A stretch of 64,000 bases of DNA, from assembly GCF_913566895.1 (NCBI RefSeq), contig NZ_CAJYCN010000002.1, forward strand, positions 1 to 64,000, in the 5' to 3' direction. The translations under genes and the position numbers were made by a program. This DNA comes from Listeria ilorinensis (GTDB lineage Bacteria > Bacillota > Bacilli > Lactobacillales > Listeriaceae). The notes under the pieces are model-generated. The model had not been told where the DNA came from. It worked only from the letters and a program-made list of their open reading frames with translations, and made no database searches. Numbering within the stretch: the first letter of the stretch is position 1; each line of letters opens with the position of its first letter. Shown here one piece after another: positions 1 to 8,110 of the stretch.

Positions 1-324
1 ATAGTATTGATTGTAAAAACAATACTCACTATACTGAATTCTTAACTTCTTCATAATTTCTTTTTTAGAATTCCTAGCCTGTTTTAATTCAGTAAAAGTT
101 TCATAAACACTTTTATTTCTTGTATTTTCATGTTCAATCCAGATAAGCGCTACCCGTTCAAAGGTTCGACCTTCTTTCTTGAGCTGTGCTATCATTTTAC
201 TTTTTGCTGATTTAATCGCTGTAGCCTTTTTATAGCCTTGCGTTTCAATCGTAAATACTTTTGTTTTATCTTCTAAAGGATTAAACCTAATATAGATTTC
301 TACTTTCCAAGTATCCACGCGCAT
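1..324 (-). CDS. Hypothetical protein, C-terminus cut off by window edge
   Basis: An open frame starts at ATG 324-322 and runs without a stop to base 1, giving 108 residues before the edge. A GGAT-containing purine stretch (AAAGGATG) lies about 12 bases upstream of the ATG. The protein begins MRVDTWKVEIYIRF, is rich in Lys and Arg, has no membrane segment or signal peptide, and is probably a small soluble basic protein. I do not recognise the family. It lies just downstream of a minus-strand terminator, so it probably has its own promoter or depends on read-through from the 37-codon reading frame upstream. Confidence 0.55.
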   Translation of the reverse strand, partial: MRVDTWKVEIYIRFNPLEDKTKVFTIETQGYKKATAIKSAKSKMIAQLKKEGRTFERVALIWIEHENTRNKSVYETFTELKQARNSKKEIMKKLRIQYSEYCFYNQYY

Positions 325-341
325 CACGCCACATCCTTTTT

Positions 342-455
342 TTAGAAATTAAAAACGCCAGGATAGAAATCCTGACGTAAACAAAAATTATTAAAAACCG
401 AAAAATTCATCACTATATATATTATGTAAACTAAAATAAAACCACGATTATTCAA
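342..455 (-). CDS. Possible 37-residue hydrophobic peptide (TTG start)
   Basis: A TTG at 455-453 is preceded at 8 bases by a very strong Shine-Dalgarno (AAAGGAGG on the minus strand). The frame gives 37 residues, starting MNNRGFILVYIIYIV, with one hydrophobic segment of roughly 15-18 residues and a short polar tail. Its last codons lie inside an intrinsic terminator hairpin, which is compact even for a small toxin-like or leader peptide. I cannot assign a family. The strong ribosome site is the main support; the peptide could equally be an accidental frame in an untranslated RNA. Confidence 0.3.
   Translation of the reverse strand: MNNRGFILVYIIYIVMNFSVFNNFCLRQDFYPGVFNF
356..377 (-). terminator. 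Intrinsic terminator, minus strand
   Basis: The minus-strand RNA forms a 9-bp stem (one G-U pair) with a UUCU loop, followed by UUUUUAAUUU. It lies within the end of the 37-codon frame and just before the edge-truncated gene. Confidence 0.7.
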
Positions 456-574
456 TAACTCGCCCTCCTTTTTTCGCTTGCATATCTGCTTAAAATAGCT
501 TAACTTAAGAATAAGTCTTCTTTGTTGTTAATCTGCTCGCGAGAAATAATTTTTATAACAAAGGATTTTATGCT

Positions 575-979
575 ATGCTTAAAAAAATGATCAAACCATT
601 TGATATCGTCATTATAGGGTTCTTATTTCTTTTCTCATTTTTACCGATGTATATTTTTTCCACCCAAGTTTATTCCAGTGATGGAAAAAGTTCTGTTTAT
701 GCTGTGATTCAGCAAGATGCTAAAATGCTCAGGAAAATAAATCTATCTACTGCAGAAGACCAAACATTTACAATCAAAAAAGGTGCTAAATACAATATTA
801 TCCAAATCCAGAATAAGCAAATCCGAATTAAAGAAGACAACAGTCCTGACCAAATTGGGGTACGTATGGGTTGGAAAAATGAAGCCGGTGAGCAAATTGT
901 TTGTCTGCCACACCGACTACTTATTACCCTCGAGTCTGAAAAACCGCACTCGAACGATGACTTGATTATCCCGAATTGA
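575..979 (+). CDS. NusG domain II-containing membrane-anchored protein
   Basis: A protein of 134 residues with an N-terminal membrane segment at about residues 9-30, followed by an extracytoplasmic domain. The C-terminal half carries the signature of the NusG_II family (PF07009): a SPDQIGV stretch followed by GW, then QIVCLPHRLLI near residues 90-120. In most relatives the first motif is CPDQIC; here both cysteines are Ser and Gly. AAAGGA lies 8 bases before the ATG. The family's role is unsettled; it is often found near redox or flavin-transfer genes. It stands alone between minus-strand genes. The family call is from motif recall. Confidence 0.75.
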   Translation: MLKKMIKPFDIVIIGFLFLFSFLPMYIFSTQVYSSDGKSSVYAVIQQDAKMLRKINLSTAEDQTFTIKKGAKYNIIQIQNKQIRIKEDNSPDQIGVRMGWKNEAGEQIVCLPHRLLITLESEKPHSNDDLIIPN

Positions 980-980
980 C

Positions 981-1106
981 TTAGGATTCAATGCGTGCTC
1001 TCTTTCTTTTTTGTGTCTGGATCATCTTATATGCACGTTTTCTAGTTTTGGCATTCTGGCTGTGCATACGTCGGTAAGCACTAGATAGATCTGTTTTTTC
1101 TGCCAT
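981..1106 (-). CDS. Small basic protein, putative metal homeostasis protein, Zur-controlled
   Basis: A 41-residue protein beginning MAEKTDLSSAYRRMHS, with about one third Lys/Arg, no Cys and one His. It resembles the short proteins that databases call 'putative metal homeostasis protein' in Listeria, enterococci and lactobacilli; that match is from memory. The chosen ATG at 1106 lies 11 bases after GGAGG. A nearer ATG at 1115 is out of frame and only 3 bases from the SD. Directly upstream are a TTGACA/TAAATT promoter and a near-perfect Zur operator at the expected start of transcription, so the gene should be switched on in zinc starvation. Its molecular function is unknown. Confidence 0.7.
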   Translation of the reverse strand: MAEKTDLSSAYRRMHSQNAKTRKRAYKMIQTQKRKRARIES

Positions 1107-1128
1107 AAATCCATGTTCCTCCTTCTTT

Positions 1129-1149
1129 AAATCGTAATGATTACGTTTT
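1129..1149 (-). promoter_or_regulatory. Zur operator (zinc box)
   Basis: A 21-bp palindrome centred on G1139, with core TCGTAATGATTACG, has 9 of 10 half-site pairs complementary. It matches the Bacillus/Listeria Zur consensus TCGTAATNATTACGA with one difference. It lies immediately downstream of the -10 element, so bound Zur would block initiation. The regulator itself is encoded at 32748-33179. Confidence 0.8.
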
Positions 1150-1151
1150 AA

Positions 1152-1180
1152 AATTTAGCATGTCTTTCTTTTGTTGTCAA
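1152..1180 (-). promoter_or_regulatory. Sigma-A promoter of the small Zur-controlled gene
   Basis: On the minus strand, TTGACA (1180-1175), 17 bases, then TAAATT (1157-1152). The -35 is consensus and the -10 is 4 of 6. The Zur box begins within a few bases downstream. Confidence 0.65.
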
Positions 1181-1187
1181 GTGTTGC

Positions 1188-1237
1188 GGCTAACAAACAT
1201 AGACACCTTATTTAATGGATCTCCATGTTTGTTAGCC
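1188..1237. repeat. Perfect 13-bp inverted repeat spanning a gene end
   Basis: GGCTAACAAACAT at 1188-1200 is the exact reverse complement of 1225-1237, with a 24-base spacer that contains the stop codon of the 139-residue gene. No U-run follows on either strand, so it is not a canonical terminator. It ends 8 bases before the -35 of the small Zur-controlled gene. Confidence 0.75.
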
Positions 1238-1631
1238 AAGAATGGATCTTTGTCGCAATCAAAGTATCGCCTGTTCGTTCTGCAAAGAAAAGATAATCTT
1301 CAATCGAATAATCTGCTAATCGTGTTGAAAATTTTGACCGTGTGGAATCAGGACTGCGTAAGAATTGCAACACTTCCACTGTCCATTTATCAGGTGTTGC
1401 GCTATCCTCTTCTTCTTTCATCAATAAATCGAGCAACCCCTCTTTACGTAAATCAAACTTAAATTTTTGGGTGAATAAGAGGCAGAAAGTCAACCTGAAT
1501 CGATTTTCACTGCCCTCTTCCCCTTTTTCCTTTAAATAAGGAGTAACAAAGCCTGATAATGCTTGTTCTAAATTATTTTCATAGCGAGAAACTACTCGTT
1601 CCATGATTCTCTCGATTTTAATTTTTTCCAA
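1212..1631 (-). CDS. Hypothetical protein, 139 residues
   Basis: A soluble, charged and probably mostly helical protein that begins MEKIKIERIMERVV and contains an RFRLTFCLLFTQKF hydrophobic patch near residue 45 and an acidic KEEEDSATPD segment near residue 72. There is no signal peptide and no recognisable catalytic motif. I do not recognise the family. It ends inside a perfect inverted repeat and is followed by the Zur-controlled small gene on the same strand, though that gene has its own promoter. The VanZ gene is upstream on the same strand, 28 bases away. Confidence 0.6.
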   Translation of the reverse strand: MEKIKIERIMERVVSRYENNLEQALSGFVTPYLKEKGEEGSENRFRLTFCLLFTQKFKFDLRKEGLLDLLMKEEEDSATPDKWTVEVLQFLRSPDSTRSKFSTRLADYSIEDYLFFAERTGDTLIATKIHSWLTNMEIH

Positions 1632-1659
1632 TTCTGTTCCTCACTTTTCATCTATTTTT

Positions 1660-2241
1660 TTAATGGGATCGTTTTATTAAGCGAGAGCTCAGGCGAAGTA
1701 ATAGGAAACCTAGCAAAATCCCAGTTGTGTTTAAGAAAATGTCACCTGTGTCAAAAAAGCCTAATTTTAATAGATATTGCGTAATTTCGATACTTGTCAC
1801 AAAGCTTAAAGCAATCAACCCTGTTTGCCAAAATGAACATTTGACTAATAAAAAGCCGATGGGCATGAACATAATAATATTGCCAAGAGTGATGACACGA
1901 AGATTCCCTGCAGCAAAACTGTCCACAAAAGCAAATGTATCAAAAGAAACACCTTGTACATCTGATGCTTTTCCGAAAAGCAAAACACCTAAAATAATAA
2001 AGTAAATTATATATGCAATGAGTAAACGTTTATGATCGATTTTCAAGCGTACCAACTGTGCTAGGATCAAATATATTAATGCAGCACCTGCAAGTACAGT
2101 CATGATATCTATATAAGAATAAGTTTCCATGATATTTTTCAAATAAAACCACATCCAACTGCTAACAAATTGTACATAGAGAAAAATAGCAAAACTGATG
2201 GAAACAAGTGGTAATGCGATATAATCAAGAATTTTTTTCAT
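1660..2241 (-). CDS. VanZ family membrane protein
   Basis: A protein of 193 residues with five or so hydrophobic segments. The C-terminal half has the VanZ-like signature: GNIIMFMPIGFLL, then EITQYLL, then FDTGDIFLNTTGILLG. VanZ proteins give low-level teicoplanin tolerance in enterococci, but most chromosomal members have no known substrate. I chose ATG 2241 because AGGAGGAAACA lies just before it. An upstream in-frame extension has no ribosome site. It follows the MFS gene by 63 bases and is probably co-transcribed with it. Confidence 0.8.
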   Translation of the reverse strand: MKKILDYIALPLVSISFAIFLYVQFVSSWMWFYLKNIMETYSYIDIMTVLAGAALIYLILAQLVRLKIDHKRLLIAYIIYFIILGVLLFGKASDVQGVSFDTFAFVDSFAAGNLRVITLGNIIMFMPIGFLLVKCSFWQTGLIALSFVTSIEITQYLLKLGFFDTGDIFLNTTGILLGFLLLRLSSRLIKRSH

Positions 2242-2304
2242 ATTGTTTCCTCCTAACTTTGATTCTATCTTACCATCAAAAGATAAAATCATTGTTAAAA
2301 GGAA

Positions 2305-3552
2305 TTAAAGAAAGTTTAAATCTTTCTCTTCTTTCACAAACAAGAATAGCACACCACCAACAAGGAAAAGGATGATTAGGCTTGCTACCCCTAGCTGTGT
2401 CTTTCCTGTGATTTGTGTAATGATTCCTAGAAGCGCTGGCCCCATGATTGCTGAAAATTTCCCGAAAATATTATAAAAGCCATAAAATTCATTGGCGCGT
2501 TTTTTAGGGATGATTTTACCAAAGTATGAACGGCTAAGCGCTTGAATACCACCTTGACTTGTGCCAACAAGTACGGCCAGCAACCAAAAATCAAGTGTTG
2601 ATTTCATGAAAACAGCATAGATGCAAATAATAACATATATACAAATCGCTACTAAAATTAATGGTTTCGTTTGAAAACGCTGTGCAAGCCGCCCGTAAAG
2701 AATGGTGGATGGGAAAGCGATCAGCTGTGTAACAAGTAAAATAACGATCAGCATCGTTTCTGAAATACCTAAATCGATACCATAACTGGTGGCCATTCGA
2801 AAAATCGTATCTACCCCATCAATATAGAAAAAATAAGCAATGAGAAAAAGAACGATATTTTTATGTTCACCGATGTGTCGAATTGTATGAAAAAGGCGTT
2901 TGAAACTGGTACGAACAGGTCGCGGTTCAGGTTCGATGTAATGGATTTGCTGTACATTTTTCCAAAAAGGTACCGTAAACAACATCCACCAAAGTGCTGT
3001 CAGCAGGAAGCCGATATTAACAAGCATTACTTGACTAATCGGCAATATTCCAGTTGCTTGCAAAATAATAAATAGAATAAAAGGGATAGAGCTACCCAAA
3101 TAGCCAAAAGCATATCCAGCCGACGAAATCATATCCATTCGCGAATTTGTTGTTACATCGATCAGAAAAGCATCATAAAAGATATTGGCTCCGGCAAAGC
3201 CAATCAAAGAACAAGCATAGAGAATCAGAAGTAGCAGCCAGCCATCTGATGGAACAAAAGTAAAGCTGATGGTCGTGAAGATCCCTAGCCAAGTAAACAG
3301 GCTGAAGAAGCGTTTCTTAAAAAAACGATAATCTGCGATGGTTCCTAGAATCGGTGCTAATAACGAAATCAACAATGTACCGATCGAATTCGCGTAACCC
3401 AGATAGGCAGTCGACATCTGGTCGCTAAGTCCGGCATTATGTGCGATTCCTTTAAAATAAATCGGCAAAATCGCCGTGGTAATCATGATTGAATAGGCTG
3501 AATTCGCCCAGTCTTGCATGATCCAGCTTCTTTCCTGTTTGGTCATTTTCAT
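2305..3552 (-). CDS. MFS transporter of the UMF1/ATG22 type
   Basis: A 415-residue polytopic membrane protein with 11-12 hydrophobic segments. The N-terminus QERSWIMQDWANSAYS and the internal GFAGANIFYDAFL are typical of the UMF1 (PF11700) branch of the major facilitator superfamily, whose yeast member Atg22 exports amino acids from the vacuole. The bacterial substrate is unknown. It starts 14 bases after the phosphodiesterase-like gene and precedes the VanZ gene, so the three may form an envelope-related operon. Confidence 0.8.
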   Translation of the reverse strand: MKMTKQERSWIMQDWANSAYSIMITTAILPIYFKGIAHNAGLSDQMSTAYLGYANSIGTLLISLLAPILGTIADYRFFKKRFFSLFTWLGIFTTISFTFVPSDGWLLLLILYACSLIGFAGANIFYDAFLIDVTTNSRMDMISSAGYAFGYLGSSIPFILFIILQATGILPISQVMLVNIGFLLTALWWMLFTVPFWKNVQQIHYIEPEPRPVRTSFKRLFHTIRHIGEHKNIVLFLIAYFFYIDGVDTIFRMATSYGIDLGISETMLIVILLVTQLIAFPSTILYGRLAQRFQTKPLILVAICIYVIICIYAVFMKSTLDFWLLAVLVGTSQGGIQALSRSYFGKIIPKKRANEFYGFYNIFGKFSAIMGPALLGIITQITGKTQLGVASLIILFLVGGVLFLFVKEEKDLNFL

Positions 3553-3566
3553 CCATGTTTCCCCTT

Positions 3567-4844
3567 TTATTGAGTATTAAAAATTTCTTCTAACACACGG
3601 CCTTCTGCATCCGGTAAATCTAATCCAAGAATACGAGCGAAAGTTGGCCCTTCATCAATTAAGCGCGCTTTTTCAAAAGTAGTATGCTGTTTGATTTTTG
3701 GTCCTGCAATCACTAGTGTGGTTTGATAGTTTTCTTTTTTAGGATCATAACCATGCACCGCTTTATAATAATCCGGCTCCCCCACTTTTTCAGGTAATAC
3801 TTTTTCAATCAATTCGCCATTCAATTGTTCCATAAAAAAGTAGCCTGGTTTCCCTTCAACCATGAAACATGCCTCTGGATCTGCTCCTTTTTCTATGATC
3901 TCTGGCCGAGTCAAAATACGTTCTATACCTTCTACTTTTATCAGTTCTTGTTGTAAGGTCTCGCAAATCGACGGATCTTTACAATAGATATAGCTAGAAC
4001 CGTCTGTACTTTTCGCATATGCTTGCCAGGAAATGATTTCTCCATTTTGATTTGTCTCGATATAGCCCATTTCACGTAAAAGAACATTTAAGCGAATGGC
4101 TGTATCCACATCGATCTGATAATGATCTCCTAAAATGACAAATGTTGTTTCATCATAAATCCCTGCTTCTTTTGTTGCTTCAATAATACGACGTACACGT
4201 GTATTATGCCGTTTGAGAGCTTCCTTTGCTTCTTTGCTCTGCACTCCATAAGCATGACGCATACTGTCCATATCAACAAAATGAGCTAAAAGCAATCTGG
4301 GCTGTTTATGTAAAATTGTATCAACCACTGCTTCAGTTAAAAAATGATCTAATTCAGGTTGCTCGATTCCCTTACGTAAATGTCCAAATTTTTTATTCAT
4401 TTCAAGCAGAAAACGCGGCGAGCTTCCCCACAATGAAACGACCACCTGATTTAACCAAAAGCGATTGGGAAAAATTTCTGCAATATTATAATCAATACCG
4501 CTTTTTGCAGCAACCGGCCAGAGAAATGCGGCAGTTTTTAACCCTGCTTCCTTGGCCTTATCATAAAGTGTTGGTACACGAATACTTTTTTTAAACCAAA
4601 ACCAATCCGGTGAAGCTTTTCCTGGCTCAATTTTAGTATTATTCACAATACCATGTGTTTTAGGATAGTGTCCTGTAATAATAGAGGTGTGGGCCGGGTA
4701 GGTCAGCGATGGATAAATCGATTCTACCTGCTTGATATGTACCCCTTTTTCTATTAATTCGGCAATCGCATCCAATTCGCTTAAATCTTCTAAATCTTCT
4801 GCCCCCAAAGCATCTAGTGATAGAACAATCAAATATTGGCTCAT
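3567..4844 (-). CDS. Alkaline phosphatase superfamily phosphodiesterase
   Basis: A 425-residue protein of the type I phosphodiesterase/nucleotide pyrophosphatase family (PF01663). It shows the two-metal site of the superfamily: Asp11 in LSLDALG, the probable nucleophile Thr48 in YPSLTYPAHTS, DMDSMRHAYG near residue 193, LGDHYQ near residue 240, and a late His in KAVHGYDP. There is no clear signal peptide, so it is probably cytoplasmic or attached. The substrate (nucleotide, phospholipid head group or another diester) cannot be told from sequence. It is the first gene of the cluster with the MFS and VanZ genes. Confidence 0.8.
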   Translation of the reverse strand: MSQYLIVLSLDALGAEDLEDLSELDAIAELIEKGVHIKQVESIYPSLTYPAHTSIITGHYPKTHGIVNNTKIEPGKASPDWFWFKKSIRVPTLYDKAKEAGLKTAAFLWPVAAKSGIDYNIAEIFPNRFWLNQVVVSLWGSSPRFLLEMNKKFGHLRKGIEQPELDHFLTEAVVDTILHKQPRLLLAHFVDMDSMRHAYGVQSKEAKEALKRHNTRVRRIIEATKEAGIYDETTFVILGDHYQIDVDTAIRLNVLLREMGYIETNQNGEIISWQAYAKSTDGSSYIYCKDPSICETLQQELIKVEGIERILTRPEIIEKGADPEACFMVEGKPGYFFMEQLNGELIEKVLPEKVGEPDYYKAVHGYDPKKENYQTTLVIAGPKIKQHTTFEKARLIDEGPTFARILGLDLPDAEGRVLEEIFNTQ

Positions 4845-4892
4845 AATCTTCCCTTCTTTCCGAAATCTATTGTAGCATAATCAAGCAAAAAA

Positions 4893-4913
4893 AGCCGCGC
4901 ATTGCGCACGGCT
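4893..4913 (-). terminator. Terminator of the AI-2E family gene
   Basis: The minus-strand RNA forms an 8-bp GC-rich stem with a 5-base loop, followed by seven U residues. It overlaps the stop codon of the AI-2E family gene. Confidence 0.75.
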
Positions 4914-5990
4914 CAAGCTTGTTTTTTTCGTTCGAGCAAATGCTCTGCTTGATCGGTCACACCCAGTACATCTAAGAAGAACATGACAACTGGGATTCCA
5001 ACGATCAGCCCCCATACACCAAAAAAGTGTTCTCCAAATATTAAAATGATAAATGTATAAAAAACGGGTAAATCGGTTTTTGCCGACATCAATTTTGGAT
5101 TTAATACATAGGATTCCAGTGCGTGAATCACCACTACAACCAAAGCAATATAAAATACATATTCAAATCCACCAATTGTATAGGCAATGATGGTCAGCGG
5201 CACCATTGAAATAATCACCCCTGCAACTGGTATTAGGCCCAGTAGAAAGACCATCACCGAAAGTGCGAATAATTGTGGAAAGCCGAGTACCCAGAGGGCA
5301 ATGGTCGTAAGTACACAATTGACTAGTGCAATTAGAAACTGGGCTTCAATTACTTTACCGAAAGTTGCAGAAAATTTTGTCCCAAAGTATTTCATTTCTT
5401 CATAAACAAAAGCAATCTTACTTGTAGCAAACTGCTTAGTAAAACTAATTAGATGATCGCGGCCTAGCGAGAAAAACAGACTGAGAATTAGTGCGATGAA
5501 AACGTTGACCAAGACGACGCCTATATTGGTCAAATAAGTAACTGCCATCTGCACCCCTTGCTCTGTGTATTTCATAATATCAATTTCATTGGCCATTTTT
5601 ACAAGATAATTGATAAAGTCATTATTGCTTTCTGTAGTGAAAAATGTATTGAGAAATTTAAATAATTGACTGATTTGGTCAGTCAAAGCCGGTACATATC
5701 TGACTGCGACAAAAGTCAACCCCATGGCAATCATTGTATAAAGCAGCAGAACAATGATCTGTCTATAAACGTTGATTCGCTTTAAAATAAAGTTTTCTAA
5801 ACGTGTAATCAGAAAAGAAAATATAAATGTAAGTAAAATAATGTCAATCATGCTGCGAAGTAAATATAAATGTAAGTAAAATAATGTCAATCATGCTGCG
5901 AAGTAAATATAAAACGAATGCCAGCATCAAGAAAACGAATATGCGTCTGACACCACGATGCTGAAAGAAAGCAGCAATCTCATTCACCAA
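4913..5990 (-). pseudogene. AI-2E family permease, frameshifted by a 43-bp tandem duplication
   Basis: The gene begins at TTG 5990 (GTG 5987 is an alternative) with GGGAGG 8 bases upstream and reads 48 residues, MVNEIAAFFQ onward, before a stop at 5846-5844. A 43-bp direct duplication in this stretch shifts the frame. Removing one copy restores a continuous protein of 344 residues, normal for the family (PF01594) with its seven or eight membrane segments. As it stands, only a protein starting at TTG 5890 (325 residues, with an altered first dozen) or at the internal ATG could be made. Family members export autoinducer-2 or act as Na+/H+ antiporters; the function here is not known. It follows murB by 15 bases. 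Confidence 0.85.
5819..5913. repeat. 43-bp tandem duplication
   Basis: Bases 5819-5870 are identical to 5862-5913, a period of 43 with a 9-base overlap (AAATATAAA-like ends). The unit length is not a multiple of three, so copy number sets the reading frame of the AI-2E family gene. Confidence 0.95.
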
Positions 5991-6005
5991 ATGTACGTCC
6001 TCCCT

Positions 6006-6911
6006 TTAAGCGTCTTCCCCAATAATCTTTACTTCAGTTTCCAACTCTACATCGAATTTTTCTTTAACAGTCTGCTGGACATACTCGATTAAATGAAGAT
6101 AATCTGTTGCAGTTCCTCCGCCAACATTGACCATAAAACCAGCATGTTTCAGCGAGACTTGCACTCCGCCGATCTGCTTGCCTTGTAGTCCGCTGTCTTG
6201 GATCAACTTTCCAGCGAAATGACCCGGCGGGCGTTTGAAAACACTGCCGCATGACGGGTATTCCAGTGGTTGTTTCGATTCACGTGCTTCCGTCAGCTCG
6301 GCCATTTTTGTCTCGATTGGTTGTCGTTCTGTAAGCGTTAGCGCAAATTCAGCTTCCAACACAATCAAATCTTTTTCACTGATTGTACTGTGCCGATACT
6401 TGGCTGCTAGTTGGTCTCTCTCTAAATGAAGTAGCTCACCCGTTCGCGTCAGTACAGTGGCAGAATTCAGCACGTCACTGATTTCACCACCATAAGCGCC
6501 AGCATTCATATAAAGAGCTCCACCGATCGATCCAGGAATCCCGCAGGCAAATTCAAGACCACTTAAACTTTCTGAAAGCGCAAAGCGAGATACTTCGATC
6601 AGTTTTGCTCCGCTGCCCGCGATAATGCATGTATCCTCACGCCGGATGGTATGAAGTAAATCCAAATGCATCACAATCCCACGAATCCCACCATCTTTGA
6701 CGATTAAATTTGAACCATTGCCAAGAATCGTCAGCGCAATAGCTTCAGAAGCAGCAAAAGCAACGACTGCCTGCGCCTCCGAAACTGTTCGTGGCATTAT
6801 AAAGATATCTGCTTGTCCACCTGTCTTCGTATATGTATATTTTGATAAAGGTTCATCCTTTTTGATTAATAAATCAGGAAATTGCTTTATTATTTGATTC
6901 GCTATACTCAT
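6006..6911 (-). CDS. murB: UDP-N-acetylenolpyruvoylglucosamine reductase MurB
   Basis: MurB reduces UDP-GlcNAc-enolpyruvate to UDP-MurNAc with NADPH and FAD in cytoplasmic peptidoglycan precursor synthesis. The 301 residues carry the FAD-binding segments [26 protein letters not shown] and [19 protein letters not shown], then the active-site region [19 protein letters not shown] with the catalytic Ser, and a C-terminal KHAGFMVN stretch. This is the type IIb architecture common in Bacillales. It corresponds to lmo1420, and the AI-2E family gene follows by 15 bases. The SD is weak (AGGTAGG). Confidence 0.95.
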   Translation of the reverse strand: MSIANQIIKQFPDLLIKKDEPLSKYTYTKTGGQADIFIMPRTVSEAQAVVAFAASEAIALTILGNGSNLIVKDGGIRGIVMHLDLLHTIRREDTCIIAGSGAKLIEVSRFALSESLSGLEFACGIPGSIGGALYMNAGAYGGEISDVLNSATVLTRTGELLHLERDQLAAKYRHSTISEKDLIVLEAEFALTLTERQPIETKMAELTEARESKQPLEYPSCGSVFKRPPGHFAGKLIQDSGLQGKQIGGVQVSLKHAGFMVNVGGGTATDYLHLIEYVQQTVKEKFDVELETEVKIIGEDA

Positions 6912-7079
6912 TTATTTTTAACCTACCTCATCCATGATTGTAAAAAACTCACTCCTATTATTCTAACATGAGTTTCCTAATTTAAAAAGCATACTAGAAA
7001 GGTTCAATGATTATTTCTCGTTTTTTAGGGGTAAAGAGTTGGATAATGAAATTAGCAGTATTGTATAAAAGGCTATTCA

Positions 7080-7108
7080 TTGACGAAAACGAACGAATGT
7101 TCTATTAT
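7080..7108 (+). promoter_or_regulatory. Candidate sigma-A promoter with LexA-like box for bilEA
   Basis: TTGACG (7080-7085), 17 bases, TATTAT (7103-7108). Within the spacer, 7090-7103 reads CGAACGAATGTTCT, one mismatch from the Gram-positive SOS box CGAAC-N4-GTTCG. Transcription would start close to the Shine-Dalgarno, giving a very short leader, which is the main doubt. Confidence 0.45.
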
Positions 7109-7126
7109 AATCAAAAGGAGGCTATT

Positions 7127-8110
7127 ATGATTCGCTTTGAAAATGTAACAAAAAACTATACGACAGATAAAACCGCTGTGAATCAGATCTCACTGAATAT
7201 TAAAGATGGGGAATTCTTTGTTTTCATTGGTCCAAGCGGTTGCGGGAAAACAACGACTCTTAAGATGATCAATCGTCTTATTCCCCTCACTACAGGAACG
7301 ATTTACATAAATGAAAAAAGGATCAGTGATTATGATATCCATGAACTCCGTTGGGATATTGGTTATGTATTACAACAAATCGCTCTGTTTCCGCATATGA
7401 CCATTGAGGAAAATATCGCGATTGTCCCAGAGCTTAAAAAATGGGATAAGGACAAAATCCATGCGCGTGTTACGGAGCTTTTGGAGATGGTTGGATTAGA
7501 TCCCGAAATTTATCGGCATCGCAAGCCTAAAGAGTTATCGGGTGGTGAGCAACAGCGTGTGGGTGTTGTAAGAGCCCTAGCAGCTGATCCTAGTATTATT
7601 TTAATGGATGAACCTTTCAGCGCCCTTGATCCGATTTCTCGTCAGAAATTGCAGCAAGATATCCATGCTTTGCAGAAAAAAATCAAAAAGACGATCGTTT
7701 TTGTTACGCATGATATGCAAGAGGCTGTTGCACTTGGGGATCGTATTTGTTTGATGCAGGACGGACAAATCGTCCAATGTGATACACCGGAAAATATCCT
7801 TCAACATCCTGCTAATGAGTTTGTCCGGAATTTTGTAGAGTCCGGCAACTTGCAGACAAATCCTGTATTGACTTCTAATCATACCGTCCAGGAACTGTTA
7901 GATGCAGAACTGTACCTGCCCTACCGAGAAGGAGACGGGGAAACTGCTGTTTCCGTCCAGTCGCCACTTGAATTACTCGTAAAGCGGCTGGCATATGAGC
8001 ATACGGTTCCTATTGAAAATCAACAAGGGGAAATGATCGCCATTGTTTCTGGCCAACATGTGATGCGCTTCCTGGCCGCCCAGCTTGAGGAAGGAGGCGG
8101 ACATTCATGA
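7127..8110 (+). CDS. bilEA: Glycine betaine/bile-type ABC transporter ATPase (OpuBA/BilEA)
   Basis: The cytoplasmic ATPase of an osmoprotectant-type (OTCN family) importer, 327 residues. It has Walker [10 protein letters not shown] near residue 35, Q-loop [10 protein letters not shown], signature [16 protein letters not shown] and Walker [13 protein letters not shown] with the H-loop FVTHDM. The C-terminal 80 residues are a shortened CBS-like region. ATG 7127 was chosen because AAAAGGAGG precedes it; an upstream in-frame ATG at 7007 has no ribosome site. It overlaps the next gene by ATGA. It corresponds to lmo1421, described as BilEA for bile exclusion in L. monocytogenes; the natural substrate remains debated. 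Confidence 0.88.
   Translation: MIRFENVTKNYTTDKTAVNQISLNIKDGEFFVFIGPSGCGKTTTLKMINRLIPLTTGTIYINEKRISDYDIHELRWDIGYVLQQIALFPHMTIEENIAIVPELKKWDKDKIHARVTELLEMVGLDPEIYRHRKPKELSGGEQQRVGVVRALAADPSIILMDEPFSALDPISRQKLQQDIHALQKKIKKTIVFVTHDMQEAVALGDRICLMQDGQIVQCDTPENILQHPANEFVRNFVESGNLQTNPVLTSNHTVQELLDAELYLPYREGDGETAVSVQSPLELLVKRLAYEHTVPIENQQGEMIAIVSGQHVMRFLAAQLEEGGGHS

Noticed and set aside
1160-1462. Plus-strand frame of 100 codons opposite the 139-residue gene
   Set aside because: It runs antisense through the promoter and inverted repeat and shows no protein family features; the minus-strand frame has better codon use.
5846-5890. Treating the AI-2E family gene as intact from TTG 5890
   Set aside because: That start lies inside the duplicated unit, has no good ribosome site at the right spacing, and replaces the family's natural N-terminus, which is encoded from 5990 in another frame.
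6995-7030. Sigma-B promoter for bilEA (GGGTAA near 7019)
   Set aside because: A -10-like GGGTAA is present, but no GTTT-type -35 lies at 12-14 bases upstream.
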